DNA of 64,000 nucleotides from Membranipora membranacea (taxonomy: Eukaryota; Bryozoa; Gymnolaemata; Cheilostomatida; Membraniporidae): positions 6,388,001-6,452,000 of the forward strand of contig OU612072.1 in NCBI GenBank assembly GCA_914767715.1, written 5' to 3'. The notes below the pieces were generated by a model. It made no database searches. It was not told where the DNA came from and worked only from the letters and a program-made list of their open reading frames with translations. Below are positions 24,401 to 37,771 of this stretch, in pieces. A program made the translations under genes and the position numbers. Position 1 is the stretch's first letter, and the number at the start of each line of letters is the position of its first letter.

Positions 24401-27400
24401 CAGTGAGTACTTAACTCCTCAATACGAGAGATATCTTAACAGTTATCTCATTTTTAATTGTCTGACACGAAAGTGAGACAAAATGAGTGTCCAAATATTT
24501 TAATTTAGCTGTCAAGCAGAGAAGCAGTGCAGGAACCCTGGCTATATTTTTTGGTGTAGTACTTTGATTGGCTAAATATTATAAAGGCAACTTTTAATCA
24601 TTCACCTAAGAACCAAATGCCCTAACCGACCAACAACAGGTATGGGTAGATCTGTTTCGCATCTCATAAATACTCTAGAGGAGGTATTATAAATTAGAGT
24701 TTGGGTTAGCTAGATTCAGAGTGGTTTAATGTTAGGTAGCACCCATTCTAGCTTATTTTGGTGGATTTTTTTTTCAAATTATAAGGTTGAGTTGTTGTTG
24801 GCTATTCTATAATCTCACTATTTCCAGCCTGTGCCTTTTCTCGTTCAATTGCTTCTTTCCTCCAGTGTTTGATATTTTGATAATCAAATTTCTAACTTTA
24901 ATTTTTCATTTGTTCAGATGAAACTTATCTTGACTGTCATTCTGTAAACAGCGGCAGTTTATGGCCAGTTAATTTTAATGTTGAGCTATAATCTCTTTTA
25001 GCGCCTCTGAGGGAGAAGAGCAGCAGTTTATTGGACGGACTCTCTGACAGCATGGAGAGGTACGTAAAAAACGAAGCATGTCTCAGAAATATGTGACGCT
25101 TATCGCAAAAGACGTTCTGTTTTGTGTTCGAATGCCTCAAAATGACCATGTTTATTATGTTTAGTAAGTTGTTGCAGAGTTTGTTGACAATCCTTACCAT
25201 CTAGATTGGCTTAATTCCTAGTCCTGAGGCTGAAGCAGATATCATATTATTGGATGGGTAGGTGCATGCAATGCCCAATATACCTCCCTTTTTATATTCA
25301 TGCATATGACACATGTATTCAAATCGTGTGGCCATCGCTAGATCTAACTAATAATCATTGATATATTGCTATTCTCCGAATCATTTCAGTATGTATTTTA
25401 TATTACAGGATAAAGGGTATGTGGAAGGACTTTAACATAGATGAGTACGCCCCCACCCCTACCCGCTCTATGCGTGAGAGACCGTCTAGTGCCTCAGGCT
25501 CTTATAGTTCAAACAAGGAGAATACATGGCAGGGATCCTCACAGAGAAATATGACTAAAACGGGTGATAGTTGGTCACCTATTATAACCATACCTAAACC
25601 ATTTAACATGATGTTACGTGAGGAAAAGAAACAGAAAACTAAAACCAAGGTATGTTGGTGGATACTAGCCCCACACTCTCACTCTCACACATCTGGACTC
25701 CCCATCCCGCCCCCCCCCCCCCATCCTCAGACTGGGGAGTACATAGTTTGTAGTTGGTGTTTCTTCATTCATATTCCATTTGCTGGACAGAGCGATTGCA
25801 GTGTAATGTTATATTTCCTTTTTGGTGGACGTTCTGCGCTCTTTGTGCATATGCAATCATTTCAGTTTGGTATCTTTGCACTGTATCGGTTGGATTAATA
25901 GAAAAGTGTTTTAATTCTCAAACTGAAAATTCAACACGCCCACAATTGGAAAAGTTAGCTTCCCAAAGTAAAAATGTCCATTGGGCCACTTTCTGGCACT
26001 GTCGCTACAGTGCAGAGAGACTCGTATCTCATCGTCCATCTGCATGCAGTGTGCAATCTACAATTCATATTTATTAAAATAATAACGAAATTGGCTATTC
26101 AGGGACAAGAAGAATTAGAAGAAAAGCGATTGGCTGAGAGGAAGGCTGAAGAGGCGGAGCTTACTAAGAAGTTTAAGGCTAGCCCCGCCCCCGCACATAT
26201 ATATCTACCTCTTTATGATGAGATCGCAGAACAACAAGAAACTAAAAAAAGAGTCAATCACAAATACAGAGAAGAAATGCTCAGGTAAACCTAGTACAAT
26301 ATTGAACTGCCCTAGAGGAGTAAATATCAGCTAGTATTAAGTTAAGCTCATCGTAGGTGACTTAATGTTAGCTAGCATCAACAATATCAAGCTTGTATGA
26401 ACTGGCAAACTTTTCCTCCTGCAAATGACTTCACTCTGTAAAGGTAGATGCCTTCTCTGAGAACACCAACATATTGTTGCACTCATGAGTGTTGTTGCAA
26501 ATTTCCATTAATTTACTCTGATGCCACCCGAGTCTCAATAAGACGAAATGATTGTGTAATGTTTTCTTGCTTCCAAATCTCTGCTCGAATCTTATTTTTA
26601 AATTATAATAGGTTATTTCGGAGTTTTCTCTTCAGATGTCATGAGAATGCAACTCCTAACTCTGTTGGTTTATGTTGATGTTGGCAAGCTTTCACAGCGG
26701 GGTTTTCGGGTTAAATTTCCTGTCCATAGTATTTTTTCTTTATTCAGGGATGTAAAGTAGAACATCTTGCCCAGGGTTGATATGGGATTACCAGGTAGAT
26801 CGAATTAGTTTTGAATATTGATGGGCATTGTTTATAAAAATGTTACTCCGCCAAATTTGTTTTATTCCACAGATCTCAGGAAAAGCCGTTTAAGTTTTAC
26901 CAGCGAGAGGAAGCGAAGAAGAGACAGAAGCTTAACCAGGCTCTGTATGAAGGGATGAGGAGGGAGAGAAAGGCAGAGGGGTTCAAGGCTAAACCCGTAC
27001 CTAAAGTGGTAAGATAACTTCTCATTGTAGTGATAAAAATCAGCCTCTTCTTCGAGACGACTTTGATTAAGACTGGGCGAAAAAAATTGCCACTTGTCGT
27101 ACAATGAATTTAGTAGCATTATCTTGATGATATGTCTAATTTAGGACTTAGCTAAAAATAAAATAGCCACATGTTGTTTTATGAAATCCAGATCTTAGAA
27201 ACCTACGCTGCTTTGAAATGTAACCCACACATAGTTCATCAGGATTTTCTCGCAATGAGTTTCTGATTTTACACAAAAGTCCACGTTTCCGATATATCTG
27301 TATCATTGGCAACAATTCCAATCTCAGTGTCGTTTGCCTCTTTCGTTATCTCACCCTTTGCCAGTTGATGTCACACAGTTATTTTACGCACTGTTCCCCT

Positions 27401-30400
27401 GGATCTAAGAGGCTCTGGAACCCTGCGGACAGGTAATTATTTCACTGCATTGGTGGTGATTAAATACAGATATTTGCATTATTGGCAGCTTGATGAGGAT
27501 ATAACAGAGAAGCTAGCAGAAGAACAGGAGTATAGAAAGATCAGGGTCAGGATGAGAGCTGAGGTAGGGCTTCAGTATTATAAATGTTTCAGGCACGCAC
27601 CTCCGTCCAGTCATCTTCTGAATAGACAAACAGCAACATTATAAGGATTTCAAGTATTATCTCACATACGACTGTCGATAGCTGGCAAGACTGTTTAGGG
27701 GATGCTAAGATAGACTTCAAGACACATTAACAGTTTTGTTTTCTTTAAAAATAATGATTGTTTTTGTTTTTGCTGTTGCAAGTACATATTATGATGTATG
27801 AATACTAATAAGATATAATGTGGCTGTGATACGATGTCACCATCGCCTACATGTGCACATGTTTGGAAAGGGTCCCCAAGCAAGTGTCATCAATGCAGAC
27901 AAATCATCTACACGATGATGTGCGGAATCTATGTTTGATAAATTGTATTATGTTGCGCTGTGTTGAGCTAGACAATGTGGCATGTTGTGAACTAATAGTA
28001 AACAAAATTAGTAATATAAATTTTGTTAACTATTTATTGTGTATTAATTACACTGAAATAAGATGTGCCTATTGTTTCCAGGAATTACTAAGAGAAAGTA
28101 AGCTGCCACCCAGTATGGACGCCAGAGAAAAAACTAAAGAGCTTAATAGAATCAAACAGTTAGCTCGAGAACTTAGAGGGATGGGGCTGTCCTCTCAACC
28201 TACCTTTAGGTTTGTAATTCAACGTTTCCGGGTTCAAATTCTATGCCATGCCAATGTAGTATCAGTATGTTATTATGGTTAAATATTGCTAGTTGAGTCA
28301 AATTGAAGTTATAATATAATATATCAAACATAGTTAAAACACTTAGCTCAAAGATCCAAGTTGTATGAATGCTTCAAAATCAGAGTTTGCTTGAAGATTA
28401 TTTGATGTAATCAGCAGGATTGTTTGAGTCAAGTCGCTAAATTGAAATGCACCCTTATTTTCAGTTTTGTGTATTTTACAGACCTAGGATAATTGGTGAT
28501 GCTCCTGATTTTGAGGAGAAACATCGCAGATTGGCTCGATCGATGACAAACAAGAGAAACGAAAAGGTATTAAGAGAAATAAAAGGTGTGAGAGTCTCCC
28601 CTACTCATGCGTCTCCCTTATAAAATTAGCCGCAGGAGCATCATTATAAATTGGCAGGATCAGCTGATTTACCCTTGCTTGTTTAATAAGAAACAGAAGA
28701 TTGGGCTGCCCCTAAAGAGGGACGCAAGGTGCCCTAAGTCCTCATATTGAGAATGTGATACATCCTAGAAAACTAGAAAGCATCCTAGAGGTCAGGCCAT
28801 GGTGAACCTCCTAATCGTGAGTTTGCAGCAAGCTGCCAAAACTGAACTGGCACTAATCGGCCATTGGCAGTGACACTTTGATCTTAGCCAATAGGCCGAG
28901 AAGCTGATTTACCCATGAGTAGTTTATAACTCTCTAGATTCTTACTTAAGGTGATGATTATTGAATGGAATTAATTTGAGTATAATTCTACATAACGTCT
29001 ATAAAAAACATATATGCAGAAAATTCCCCAGATATGAAACTCAGCGCTTCGATGATGTAAATACTCAGTTTGACCTGTAGTCTGACCTTACAGTCAAACA
29101 AGTATCACTATCACTGGCTGTAGTTAGCTTTGTTCGGCTGGGGGGGGGGGGGGCGAAGCTTGTCAAGACAGGCTATGGCTGTAGTCTGATATCAGTTTTT
29201 GCACTTGCCTTGTGAAACATAGTAAACATATTTTCCAAGTTGATTGGGGTAATGTTTATCAAACATATGATCAATCAAATACCACTGTTTTGTTTCACTA
29301 TTCAGGAAGTGACTGTTATATGGTTTTTGATCAAAACCAATCAAGAGGAACAAATATCTCATCAATGCTAAATGTGACATTCTGCAAATAAAATTAAAAA
29401 AAAAACAAATTTGGCACTATTTAAGAACCTTTTTCCCTGGCATTCTTGTGGCATCTTGTTTTGAACTCGCCTTATATAATATATATGCTTTGAGATATAG
29501 TTGCTTTTCAAAATATATGACCGAACAAATCACAAATGTTTATGTCATTATTATTCAGGAAGCGACTGTTACTAAACCATTCAACTTGCGCACATCTCGT
29601 ATCATATCTACAAAGGACCGAATTATCGAGGATATCGAGAACGACCAGTACGAATTACCAGAAACAAGATGGCCGTATACACAAAGCCGTACTAAGCCCA
29701 GTAACATCGGAAAGCTGTCGTCTAGCGTAACGTCAGCTGATCGAGTACCTAGTATGACCACACAAGCTGCCGAGCTTAGAGTATCTCATACTAAGTAAGT
29801 GAAAGGCACACTGACATCGAGACTACACTATTAACATGTGTATCTCTGATCGTTAGAGTCTATTTAGTATAAGTACCTCACATGTAAAATTGAACTCAGC
29901 CGTCACACCAAATTCCTTGTGATGGTTCTGATGCTAAGTGAATTAATTCACTCTCTATTGATCATAGATATACATGCAATAGTGTACCACGTTATCAGTG
30001 TGAGTAAAAGGAGCGCTCTTATGTGCCCCCTTGCATTAAAGAGCTTCAGAAACTGGAAATTCTACGACTGGATTGGACTGAATATTCAGATTCGCCATGT
30101 GTTTTTACAGCGTAGGTTTTCTATGTTCTGAGTCCCTGTGTCTTTCATCACCTTGTTTGTCACTGAAACAGTGCATTTAGTCTAATATAGTATAAGAGCC
30201 ACAAATTTTTGAAGCTAAGAATCAACTCGATCAAATATCAGTAGTGAGGTTATCTCTGCGATACTGATTTTAAAATGCCAATGAGTCCGATATTAAAAAA
30301 ATAATAAAGAAAACGACAACACCGACTTAATACTAGAATGAGAGCAGCTTATCAGCTACCAAAGTTCTGCTGCTGACGGATCTTAGAGTATTTGTATAGT

Positions 30401-33400
30401 TGGTTCAAGAGTTGCTCAAACGATGAGTGTAACCTAAACCTTTTAGATTTGTAAACATGTGTAAATAACCCTGGTAACTTGTTATGTAAACGGTGGTATT
30501 CTATACTTAGCAAGCTTCCCAACCAGGTTTAGCAATTGTGATGTCATACCTGATGAAACAAACCAATGAAGCTTATTTCACCTTGCTCTGCTTGAATATT
30601 GTATGCGTCTTCCTTCTGTAGAAAAAAGATAACTGAAGAAATGCACAAGGAGTTGTCTCGCCTTGAAGCGGAGAGAAAACGCAGACAGAAAGAGAAAAAG
30701 TTGAAGAGCCAGATTGTTGAGAAAGCAGCAGCCAATGATATACAGTATGGACTCGTTGATCAATCGAAGGAAAAACTTAGACAATATAGGTAAATACCTT
30801 TTTAGTGTGGCTACATCGCATAATTAACAGTCATGTGATTGTTAGTCACTTTTGGCATTAGTAGCTTACCAGGAACTCCTGAGAAACACAAAGTGATAAA
30901 TACAATAAATTATGAAGCTGGTCAGATATTTTTTCATACATTGCTACCGTTGGGAACAACCAAAAATCTGTGTTTTGTGTCAAAAATGGCCGGAAAAATA
31001 TGCGGTATGAATGCAGCTTTACAGAAATACATCACCTGCCTATGAAAAGATGTTATATGATTGGCCCTCGAGAGGACATTTAATTAAATCTTGTCTTTTG
31101 CGGAACCAATCTTTGTCTTGATGGTCAGAATTATCAGGTCAAGCTAGTGGTGTACTATGAAATTTGATATACATGTAGTTTATTTGCTGCAGCTAAATAA
31201 TTAGTTTATTGTCAGACTCTTTTACTGCGGAGTAGGAGTAGAAGGTAGCTCAGTTGGTTAGAGCACAGTTCCTTCAGCATGCAAATGGTTATGAGGTTAT
31301 GAGTTCAAATCCCACTGCAGTGCACTGAGTACTGAGACATGTTGGACCCCCAAGTTTTCTCCAACCTGCCTTCAAACTGAGAGCAAAATATCGCAGACAT
31401 TGCGGCCTAGCCCCTAAGGCACCCACTATTTCGCCTACCATTCTTCGGAATGCAGTGAGTGACTGTACCTTGTAATGTTCGACCAACATCAAAATGGACG
31501 AAATCCAACGATGGTAGCCATACCACACAGAGCATGTGATATACTATCGCATGTATATCTCTGATCGATAGAGAGCGATTTTAATTCGCTAAGCTTGAGT
31601 ACCATCACAAGGATTTTGATGTGACTAATCAGGGGCGGGTACATGTTAGGTGCTCATACTAAGTAGACTCTAACGATCAGAGATACACATGATAACAGTG
31701 TAATATCGATGTCAGTGTGTAGCTATACTTAACGGAGTTGTGTATTACTTTTACTCAGACAGGATAACCGTGCTCGTGATGAGGAGTACCGGCGTACACT
31801 GAAGGAGATGCAGGATAGAGTTAGAGAGAGGCCTCTACTGTTTGAGAAGACTACACAGGTAAAGTATCAGATTCAAATATTCAGTTTGTTTTTGATTGCC
31901 CAAGTTACTTAAAAATTAGAAGGAATACACTCAAGATAGATACATATCAAAACCTTAAAGGGCAACCAAGGTTTCGCAGCAATGCATTAATGGGTCGCAA
32001 ATAATGTGCTGGGCAGCATCAGCTTTGTGCATTACACGATGCAAAACTCAAAGTAGTTGCTGACTCTAAGCTGGGTAACACCTCAGTTTAGGGGAGGTTC
32101 CAAGACTTTGCTATAATAATTATAGAGCACAGGCTAAATAATAACAGGAACAGGAAACTGCTATGTGGTATTCTCTTTTAGCTGAGTCTGAGTGCCTGAT
32201 GGAAGAAATGTTACACAAGAATTCTGGCTGAATAATCATCCGAATTATATTTTGTCTTTTTCCCCATGCAGAAGGTGAAATCTGCTATTAATCAATGGCC
32301 ATCAATGAGAAGTTGTTTGAAACCTTGGTTGCGCTTTAAGTCTACCCAAAGACCAATGCATGCTATAGCCAGGCAGATACTTATGATAAAGTTTTGTAAG
32401 ATGGTGAAAAATTTCAATGCTCGACTTGGCATAAAGGAAGGTTACTCCCTGTCTCTGTATTATGATGTCACAGGCTCCCGGAAGTGCTTTTTATTTGTAT
32501 TGCACTTCCGGGAGACTGTGACATCATAATGTAGAGAATGGGAGTTACTATCACTTATCGGAGGCACTTTTTCCACCATCAATGATTTATGCCAATTAGA
32601 GCATTGAAATTTTTCACCATGCAAATCTTACAAAACTTTATCATAAATACATGCCTGACTATAAAATGAATTGGTCCATGGGTAGTCAGTGCATTAAAGA
32701 GAGGGTCTGGCTGACTTTATAAAATTGTCTGGCAGATTTACTACCAATAATTGATTTAGCATAATGTGCTATATCAAATTTGTCCGAGGCCTCTGAATAC
32801 GATGGATACAAATACTGCCTGTATTCCGACTGATTTATTCCATCTTCTATTCAAGTCTCTCTCATGAAACCAGACAAGTGATCTCACGTAATACCCGGAA
32901 ACAAGTGAGAGCTTGGTGTGCAATCACTGATATGAATTCATATCAATGGTTACAATATACTGAACTCTCTCAGATTTACACTGAACTGTGCTTAGGGTAA
33001 ACGAGTTGTCCTTGTGGATTTGGTATAAAACCGTGGACAGATTAGTCTCTAATATAAGAGTGGTCCTTGTTGTTTACACGCAAAGATTAAACTCTCCATC
33101 ATTGAACTCTTCGAACAACCGAGTTGCATGGTTTCATCTCATGTGTGTTTCCAGGTAATTTGCGTTTCAGTATGTGGCGTCTAAAGTTTTGTTTGTAAGG
33201 GTACACTTGAGGAGTAAATATTGGATAGAGTTTAGGGGGTGGATAGAGTTTAGGGGGTGACTAAATGTTGGCTAGCACTTAATTTTGCTTGCCAAGGTGG
33301 GAAACTTTTATAAAGTGAAGAGGTGGGGGTAAATGTCAGCTACCACAAAATTCACTATTTTCATACCTGTGCGAAATGACAAAATAGCCTTCAGTGACCA

Positions 33401-35673
33401 CTTTACTCATCTAGTGTAAAACTCATATCTCAATGTTTGCTGAGTTAATAAATTTATAAATATAAATACTTATATGTTTATGTTTGAGTTAAACGATTCT
33501 TTCCATTGTCTGTAATAGCGAACATGAAGAACCAATTTTGATTCGACATATACAGCAAAGTTTAAATGTTTAATAAATTATGTTGTTTTTTTAAATTTCA
33601 AAATTCAGATGTGTCCCTATCATTTGGCTGAAGTGAGTATCAGGTTTCTCAATGCTCATTTCAAGTTTTGTTTGTATTTGACTGTTCAATTGTATCTTTT
33701 TACAAAATTCCTACGAAATACACTGAAGAAAACTAATTGATCTATATTAAAGTTAACCATATTTTGATTGGTTGACCTTTGACAATCCTTATATTCACTC
33801 TAGTGATATGTCAAAATCATCAAAACAATCTGCAGATTATAGATATTGTAAGGACCAAAGGTGTGCAGAATGTGAAAATTCTTGCGTGTTTGCAGGTTTC
33901 AAGATTTGACTGCTGTCTATCTATCGATAACTTTTTGGTAAAGGGCTTTGTATCCACACTGACATCGAGACTAAACTATTATCATGTGTATCTCTGATCG
34001 TTAGAGTCAATTAGTAGCAGTACCTAACATGTGCCCACCCATAATTAGTAAAATTGAACACGGCTCGTCTCTCCGAATTCATTGTGATGATACTCTGTTT
34101 AAGTCAATTAATTCACTCTCTCTCGAACAGAGATATACATGCATAGTGTACCACGTTATCAGTGTGCTTTGTATCTTCGTATCTCAGCGCCTGCATAATC
34201 TCACTATATGATTTTCAGAAAATCGCCCGGCAAAGAGCCGAGAGGAAGTACAATGAGACGCTCAGCAGGGCGGGCGTATCCCAGGATGCAATGGAGAGTA
34301 GAAGGGGCGGAGCCTACTCACCAGGCAGGGCGGGGCTTAGTGATGATGCAGAGAGTGACAGGGAGGGATCATACAGGGCACCTGCCAGGTATTGTCATAC
34401 ATGGGCGGAGCTTAGCTCTCTCTCAGTGGCGCTTTATCAAATTCACTTGACTAGTTTTACCATTTAATTTTGCTTGTGCATGGTCTCATATGTCCAAGTG
34501 ACTTGATCTATAAATAAAATTTATATTTATTTATTTAAGTTGTATCTGAAATTATATAACCTTAACTTTTGTGTAGGCTAGTGGGAACGTGCACAATATT
34601 TTCAGACTTGTTAACCTGATAATCCACATTAGGTACGATATGCAGACTCTTCAAAGATTTTTGATCATTTTGACCTTCATTGCTTTGAATTCTATTGGGA
34701 TCATTGATTTCAATTTTCTGCCTACAGCATTTTGTATTGGCAAGTTTCAATTTCTGAATCATCAATTATTGGGTGTTCTATACCAAACAGATTTGCTTTC
34801 TCCAAGTTGAGACATCTTTTGTTCACATTATACAATTCTTTTCTATCTAGAAGGCGAGATGATTTTAGCTCTGGTGGTGCTAGTCCCTCCTCCCCCAAAT
34901 CTGCAGCCAATCAAAACTCTCGATATGATGAAAGCCACACCCAAAATTCCTACAGGTAAGCTGTGTATAATGTGTTATGTCTCGGTTTGGTCGAGTATGG
35001 CATCATAGCGAGGCGTTTGCCTCCATATCCCTACGGTGCTATTTATCTACGGTGCTATCCTGAAGATAATTGAGCTGAACTTCAAACATTTTCTATGGAG
35101 ATCGTCAGTGTTCATTGATTCTCTAGTTTGACTTAGGCCTGCTGGAAATACAACACGGCTGTTTGAACTTCAATACAACTATGGCAAATAAGTGCCGGTT
35201 ATCTGAACATGAAGTAGTGTTAGAAGTTGATTTGGGTTGAGATTGTACTGCATTCAAATAAAGAGACCTGCATACAGCAGAACAGGAAGATAACTCTGCT
35301 GTATCTATAATTTTGTAATTGCTTAATGCAGCTTGTCTAAAATTGGTAGTATTCTAAACTAATCATTGTGTGCCAAAGCGAAGCTTTACCTTAAAATCAG
35401 AGGTACTGCTGCGTTGCTCCAACCCTATTGATTGCAGATTAACTCTGTTAAATGAGTGACAGCGCCACAAAGAAGGCCGTATTCCATATTTGCAATTCCC
35501 CGTGGGAAGATCTTTCACTAATATAAGCAGAGAGTGAATGTCAGTACTTGGTCTTAGGGTTATGATTTTGGTTAATTTGTAGTAACACCTTCACTAAGGA
35601 GGACACAGGGCTATCTGATGGTGACATGAGTGACGCTGAGAGTATCCCCGACCAAGTACTAGAGATGGCTTAA
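21459..35673 (+). CDS. FAM161A: FAM161 family centriolar/ciliary protein, complete
   Basis: Eighteen in-frame exons (788 aa): 21459-21638, 22366-22527, 23037-23176, 24329-24402, 25002-25059, 25222-25257, 25409-25649, 26103-26284, 26873-27008, 27489-27563, 28082-28209, 28482-28566, 29559-29794, 30622-30789, 31759-31858, 34219-34388, 34851-34955, 35583-35673. The UPF0564/FAM161 core spans about residues 270-670. It includes IPKPFNMMLREEKKQK, EKPFKFYQREEAKKRQK, ATVTKPFNLRTS and a charged coiled-coil RQDNRARDEEYRRTLKEM with RPLLFEK. Vertebrate FAM161A binds microtubules and sits in the centriole inner scaffold and connecting cilium. The N-terminal ~200 residues are acidic and poorly conserved. 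The start ATG (AAACATGGC) has a good context. The A versus B paralogue assignment is tentative, since invertebrates may carry one pre-duplication gene. Introns hold many MITEs. Confidence 0.9.
21881..22134. mobile_element. MITE, GGTCTTTCAATTAGAA terminal repeats, copy 1
   Basis: The left end GGTCTTTCAATTAGAAACAG and right end TTTCTAATTGAAAGACC are inverted repeats around a body with several GAGTGAGCGAT blocks. It is about 254 bp long, has no coding capacity and lies in FAM161 intron 1. Copies occur at 23212-23590 and, rearranged, at 41690-41990. Confidence 0.8.
22785..23015 (+). mobile_element. tRNA-derived SINE (family 1)
   Basis: GGAGTAGGATGTGGCTCAGA and GGCTAGAGCGCTGGGC form an A-box-like tRNA head. 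A decayed B-box follows near 22850-22865. The 3' body ends GTCTTCGGGATGTGTTGAGT and GATATGAC, shared with the copies at 31240 and 43020. It ends about 20 bases before the acceptor of FAM161 exon 3. Confidence 0.75.
23212..23590. mobile_element. MITE, GGTCTTTCAATTAGAA terminal repeats, copy 2 (composite)
   Basis: The ends GGTCTTTCAATTAGAATGAT and ATTCTAATTGAATGACC pair, and pairing continues inward (GATCGATGCTTTACTAAAGC against GCATTAGTAAAGCATCGATC). A second, smaller pair of the same termini lies inside at about 23287-23388, giving a nested or composite element. It begins 36 bases after FAM161 exon 3. Confidence 0.8.
29807..30002. mobile_element. MITE, CACACTGA terminal repeats, copy 1
   Basis: The left end CACACTGACATCGAGAC and right end GTACCACGTTATCAGTGTG pair at their tips, and both arms contain ATGTGTATCTCTGATC-like inner repeats. 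About 196 bp. It starts 12 bases after the donor of FAM161 exon 13. Further copies lie at 31525-31719 (inverted), 33955-34166 and about 49228-49411. Confidence 0.8.
31236..31475 (+). mobile_element. tRNA-derived SINE (family 1)
   Basis: The tRNA-like head is GAAGGTAGCTCAGTTGGTTA, with GAGTTCAAATCCCACTGCAG as B-box. The body has CTCCAACCTGCCTTCAAACT, GAGAGCAAAATATCGCAGAC and ATTGCGGCCTAGCCC, and the end ATTCTTCGGAATGCAGTGAG. It closely matches the copy at 43017-43255. It lies in FAM161 intron 14. Confidence 0.85.
31525..31719. mobile_element. MITE, CACACTGA terminal repeats, copy 2
   Basis: Inverted relative to the copy at 29807: it begins with a decayed tip plus ATCGCATGTATATCTCTGAT and ends ATCGATGTCAGTGTG. 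It ends 39 bases before the first base of FAM161 exon 15, so it may form part of the upstream intron signals. Confidence 0.75.
32335..32698. mobile_element. Long foldback element in FAM161 intron 15
   Basis: The two halves pair over most of their length. CTTATGATAAAGTTTTGTAA, GGTGAAAAATTTCAATGCTC, TTATGATGTCACAG and CTCCCGGAAGTGC each recur as reverse complement on the right, around a centre near 32497. The outer ends (GACCAATGCATGCTATAGCC against GGCTGAC-type sequence) are more diverged. A related string (AAACCTTGGTTGCGCTTTAA) just outside matches, inverted, about 31955-31980. No coding capacity is seen. Confidence 0.75.
33955..34166. mobile_element. MITE, CACACTGA terminal repeats, copy 3
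   Basis: Same orientation as the copy at 29807: CACACTGACATCGAGACTAA on the left and GTACCACGTTATCAGTGTG on the right, 212 bp. It ends 52 bases before FAM161 exon 16 begins (34219). Confidence 0.8.
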
Positions 35674-37771
35674 TTAAACTCAGGCTATGCAAGTTTATAG
35701 TCCAGGAGCACAGAATTTACGTTATTGCATCTTGGTCAGTATGGTGTCTTCTGCAAATTTATAAAAGTGGGTTAAGCTACTGCCGTGACTGGCTAGGTTA
35801 TGCAGTGACTTATTTACTGCTGTCATAAAGCCATGTTCAGTTGTCACTATGGATTTTTTGTCCCTGGCTTAGGTGACCACATGTAAATGCTGAGCTCATT
35901 TTTACACGTGGTATTTTGAATAGTGGAAATAATGTATTCAGTGATGTAGAACTAATAAGTGTTTTCTGAATTATATTCTACGATATTTTGTTATTGAGTT
36001 GGAATTTTTTACATGATGTAACAGGTTTCGATCGATTTTTGACACAATTTGGCTTTTGATGATGTACTTCCAATATTGCTAAACACTCCCGCTTTTTCAC
36101 CTTTGCAGCCATTTTCTTTGCTTTGTGTGCTTATTCTATTTTACCTCCTATGTAGGCTAGACTTTTCTGTAATTGTATAGACAAAAAATATTATTTAAAT
36201 TTAAGTTCATGAAATAAATTTTCTGAGAGTCTTAGACCTCGAGGAACTGTAAAATTTATACTGCGTCGTTGGAGGTGTCCAACATGAATTCGGTACACAT
36301 GAACTAAAATGCACAAACTGCAGAACAGGCTTCGCATAGGTAGATCCAACACCTCTATTCATTTCCCCATTGCTTTATGCAAATTATGTTGACTTCTCAC
36401 CTCAAAAAGCCTGCTTCAGAAAATCCCAATCCTTATGAAAAATCACTCAAAGCAATGGTCTGCTTCTGCTCTATCATACTTGAGACTATTGGATGGAAAA
36501 TCCACGTAGATTTTTTAGGCGCTCCCAAAAGCAGAGCACAGTGCATTTTTGCAGGTTTTCCAGCTAACTTCCCCTCAACTGACTCATCTGCATGAAGGGC
36601 CCCAAATTGTTTTTTGTCAAAATTATTAAAACCTCAAATCACTAAAATTTTTAATTGCAAAAATACCAGGCAACATTTTCATGCCTCAATATCACTTACT
36701 GCAGTACTATCAAATTGGCTAGGGCCCGAGTTGTCATCAGTCATACTAATCCATTTCTTTCGAGGAGCGGTGCAACAAGTTAAGATAATTTAATTACATG
36801 TGTAACGTAACCAGAAACAAAACAAGCGGCCATCTTGCAATCCTTCATTAGATACTTCCTGTTTAAAGGAAATTCTTCTCAACGGTCAATGTGGTCAAGA
36901 TTTAGTTTCATGCTGTATATATTCCCAGATTTCCCCAGGCTTCAACCCCATTTATTAGCTTTGGTTCACATTACTCCTCTGCTCAGGGGTAAATCATTAC
37001 ACTCCTGCTCAGGGGTAAATCATTACATTCTTGCTCAGGGGTAAACATTACACCCTTGCCAAAGACTAAGGCCCTACACCCCTCAAGGGTTAGGCACCCG
37101 AATGCAGATTTCTGTTAGGAAAATGAAATTGATCACTGGATTAAATGTTGCAAGACATTTTATTTGTCAAATAAATTCATTTTACTACACTAATTGCAGA
37201 GCTAACATAAAAACAATAAAGACAACACGCACCGGCAAGCGGACTCCTAACCGAGCATTCCGATTCCATCGTCATTTCTACCCTGCTCCTTCTCAAAGAA
37301 CATGAAATCCTACAAAACAAAAGGAAAAATACACACTGCTTGCATATCGACTCTGAGATTGTTATATTTTGTCTTTAAAAGCTAAATTTCTTCGAATTGC
37401 ATCTGAGTCAGAGTTTAGTTTAGGAGTTCAGGCATCAGTTGCATTAATAACAACGCCCAGTAGCATAGACAACCAACTTGGATAGAATAGTTGCACATGC
37501 GCAACCGAGAATAACAGCCTACACAGAAAGATATAACTGTTGCAGGTAAACTATCAATTAAACATACAAGTAAACATATCAATATACATACATGTATTTG
37601 TATACATATATATATTCCATAGCGCAGAGCAGGCCAAAAAAAACAGTTAGCGATATTAGAACATGGCGATGGATAGAACAAGGTTAATTTGGATTAGAAC
37701 TATTATTACAAGTCATTGCTATCACAAACACAAGTTGAAATGGAAATACTAAAACTATGCCCAGGTTGCTG
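35674..37771. other. Tail-to-tail spacer between FAM161 and scramblase
   Basis: The first ~540 bases are the likely FAM161 3' UTR, with AATAAA at 36213-36218. On the other side TTTATT at 37159-37164 reads AATAAA on the minus strand and may end the scramblase transcript, giving it a 3' UTR of about 600 bases. Between them I see no gene. A short 26-bp tandem repeat (CATTACACTCCTGCTCAGGG type, about 3.5 copies) lies at 36967-37060. Confidence 0.55.
36213..36218 (+). terminator. Candidate FAM161 polyadenylation signal
   Basis: AATAAA, 540 bases after the FAM161 stop codon, followed by TTTTCTGAG. It is the first canonical hexamer I see downstream. Confidence 0.5.

Noticed and set aside
25660-26077. 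Extension of FAM161 exon 7 past 25649
   Set aside because: A consensus donor (AAG/GTATGT) lies at 25649, and the family motif resumes at 26103 in the matching phase. The read-through is unlike the family and crosses a poly-C run.
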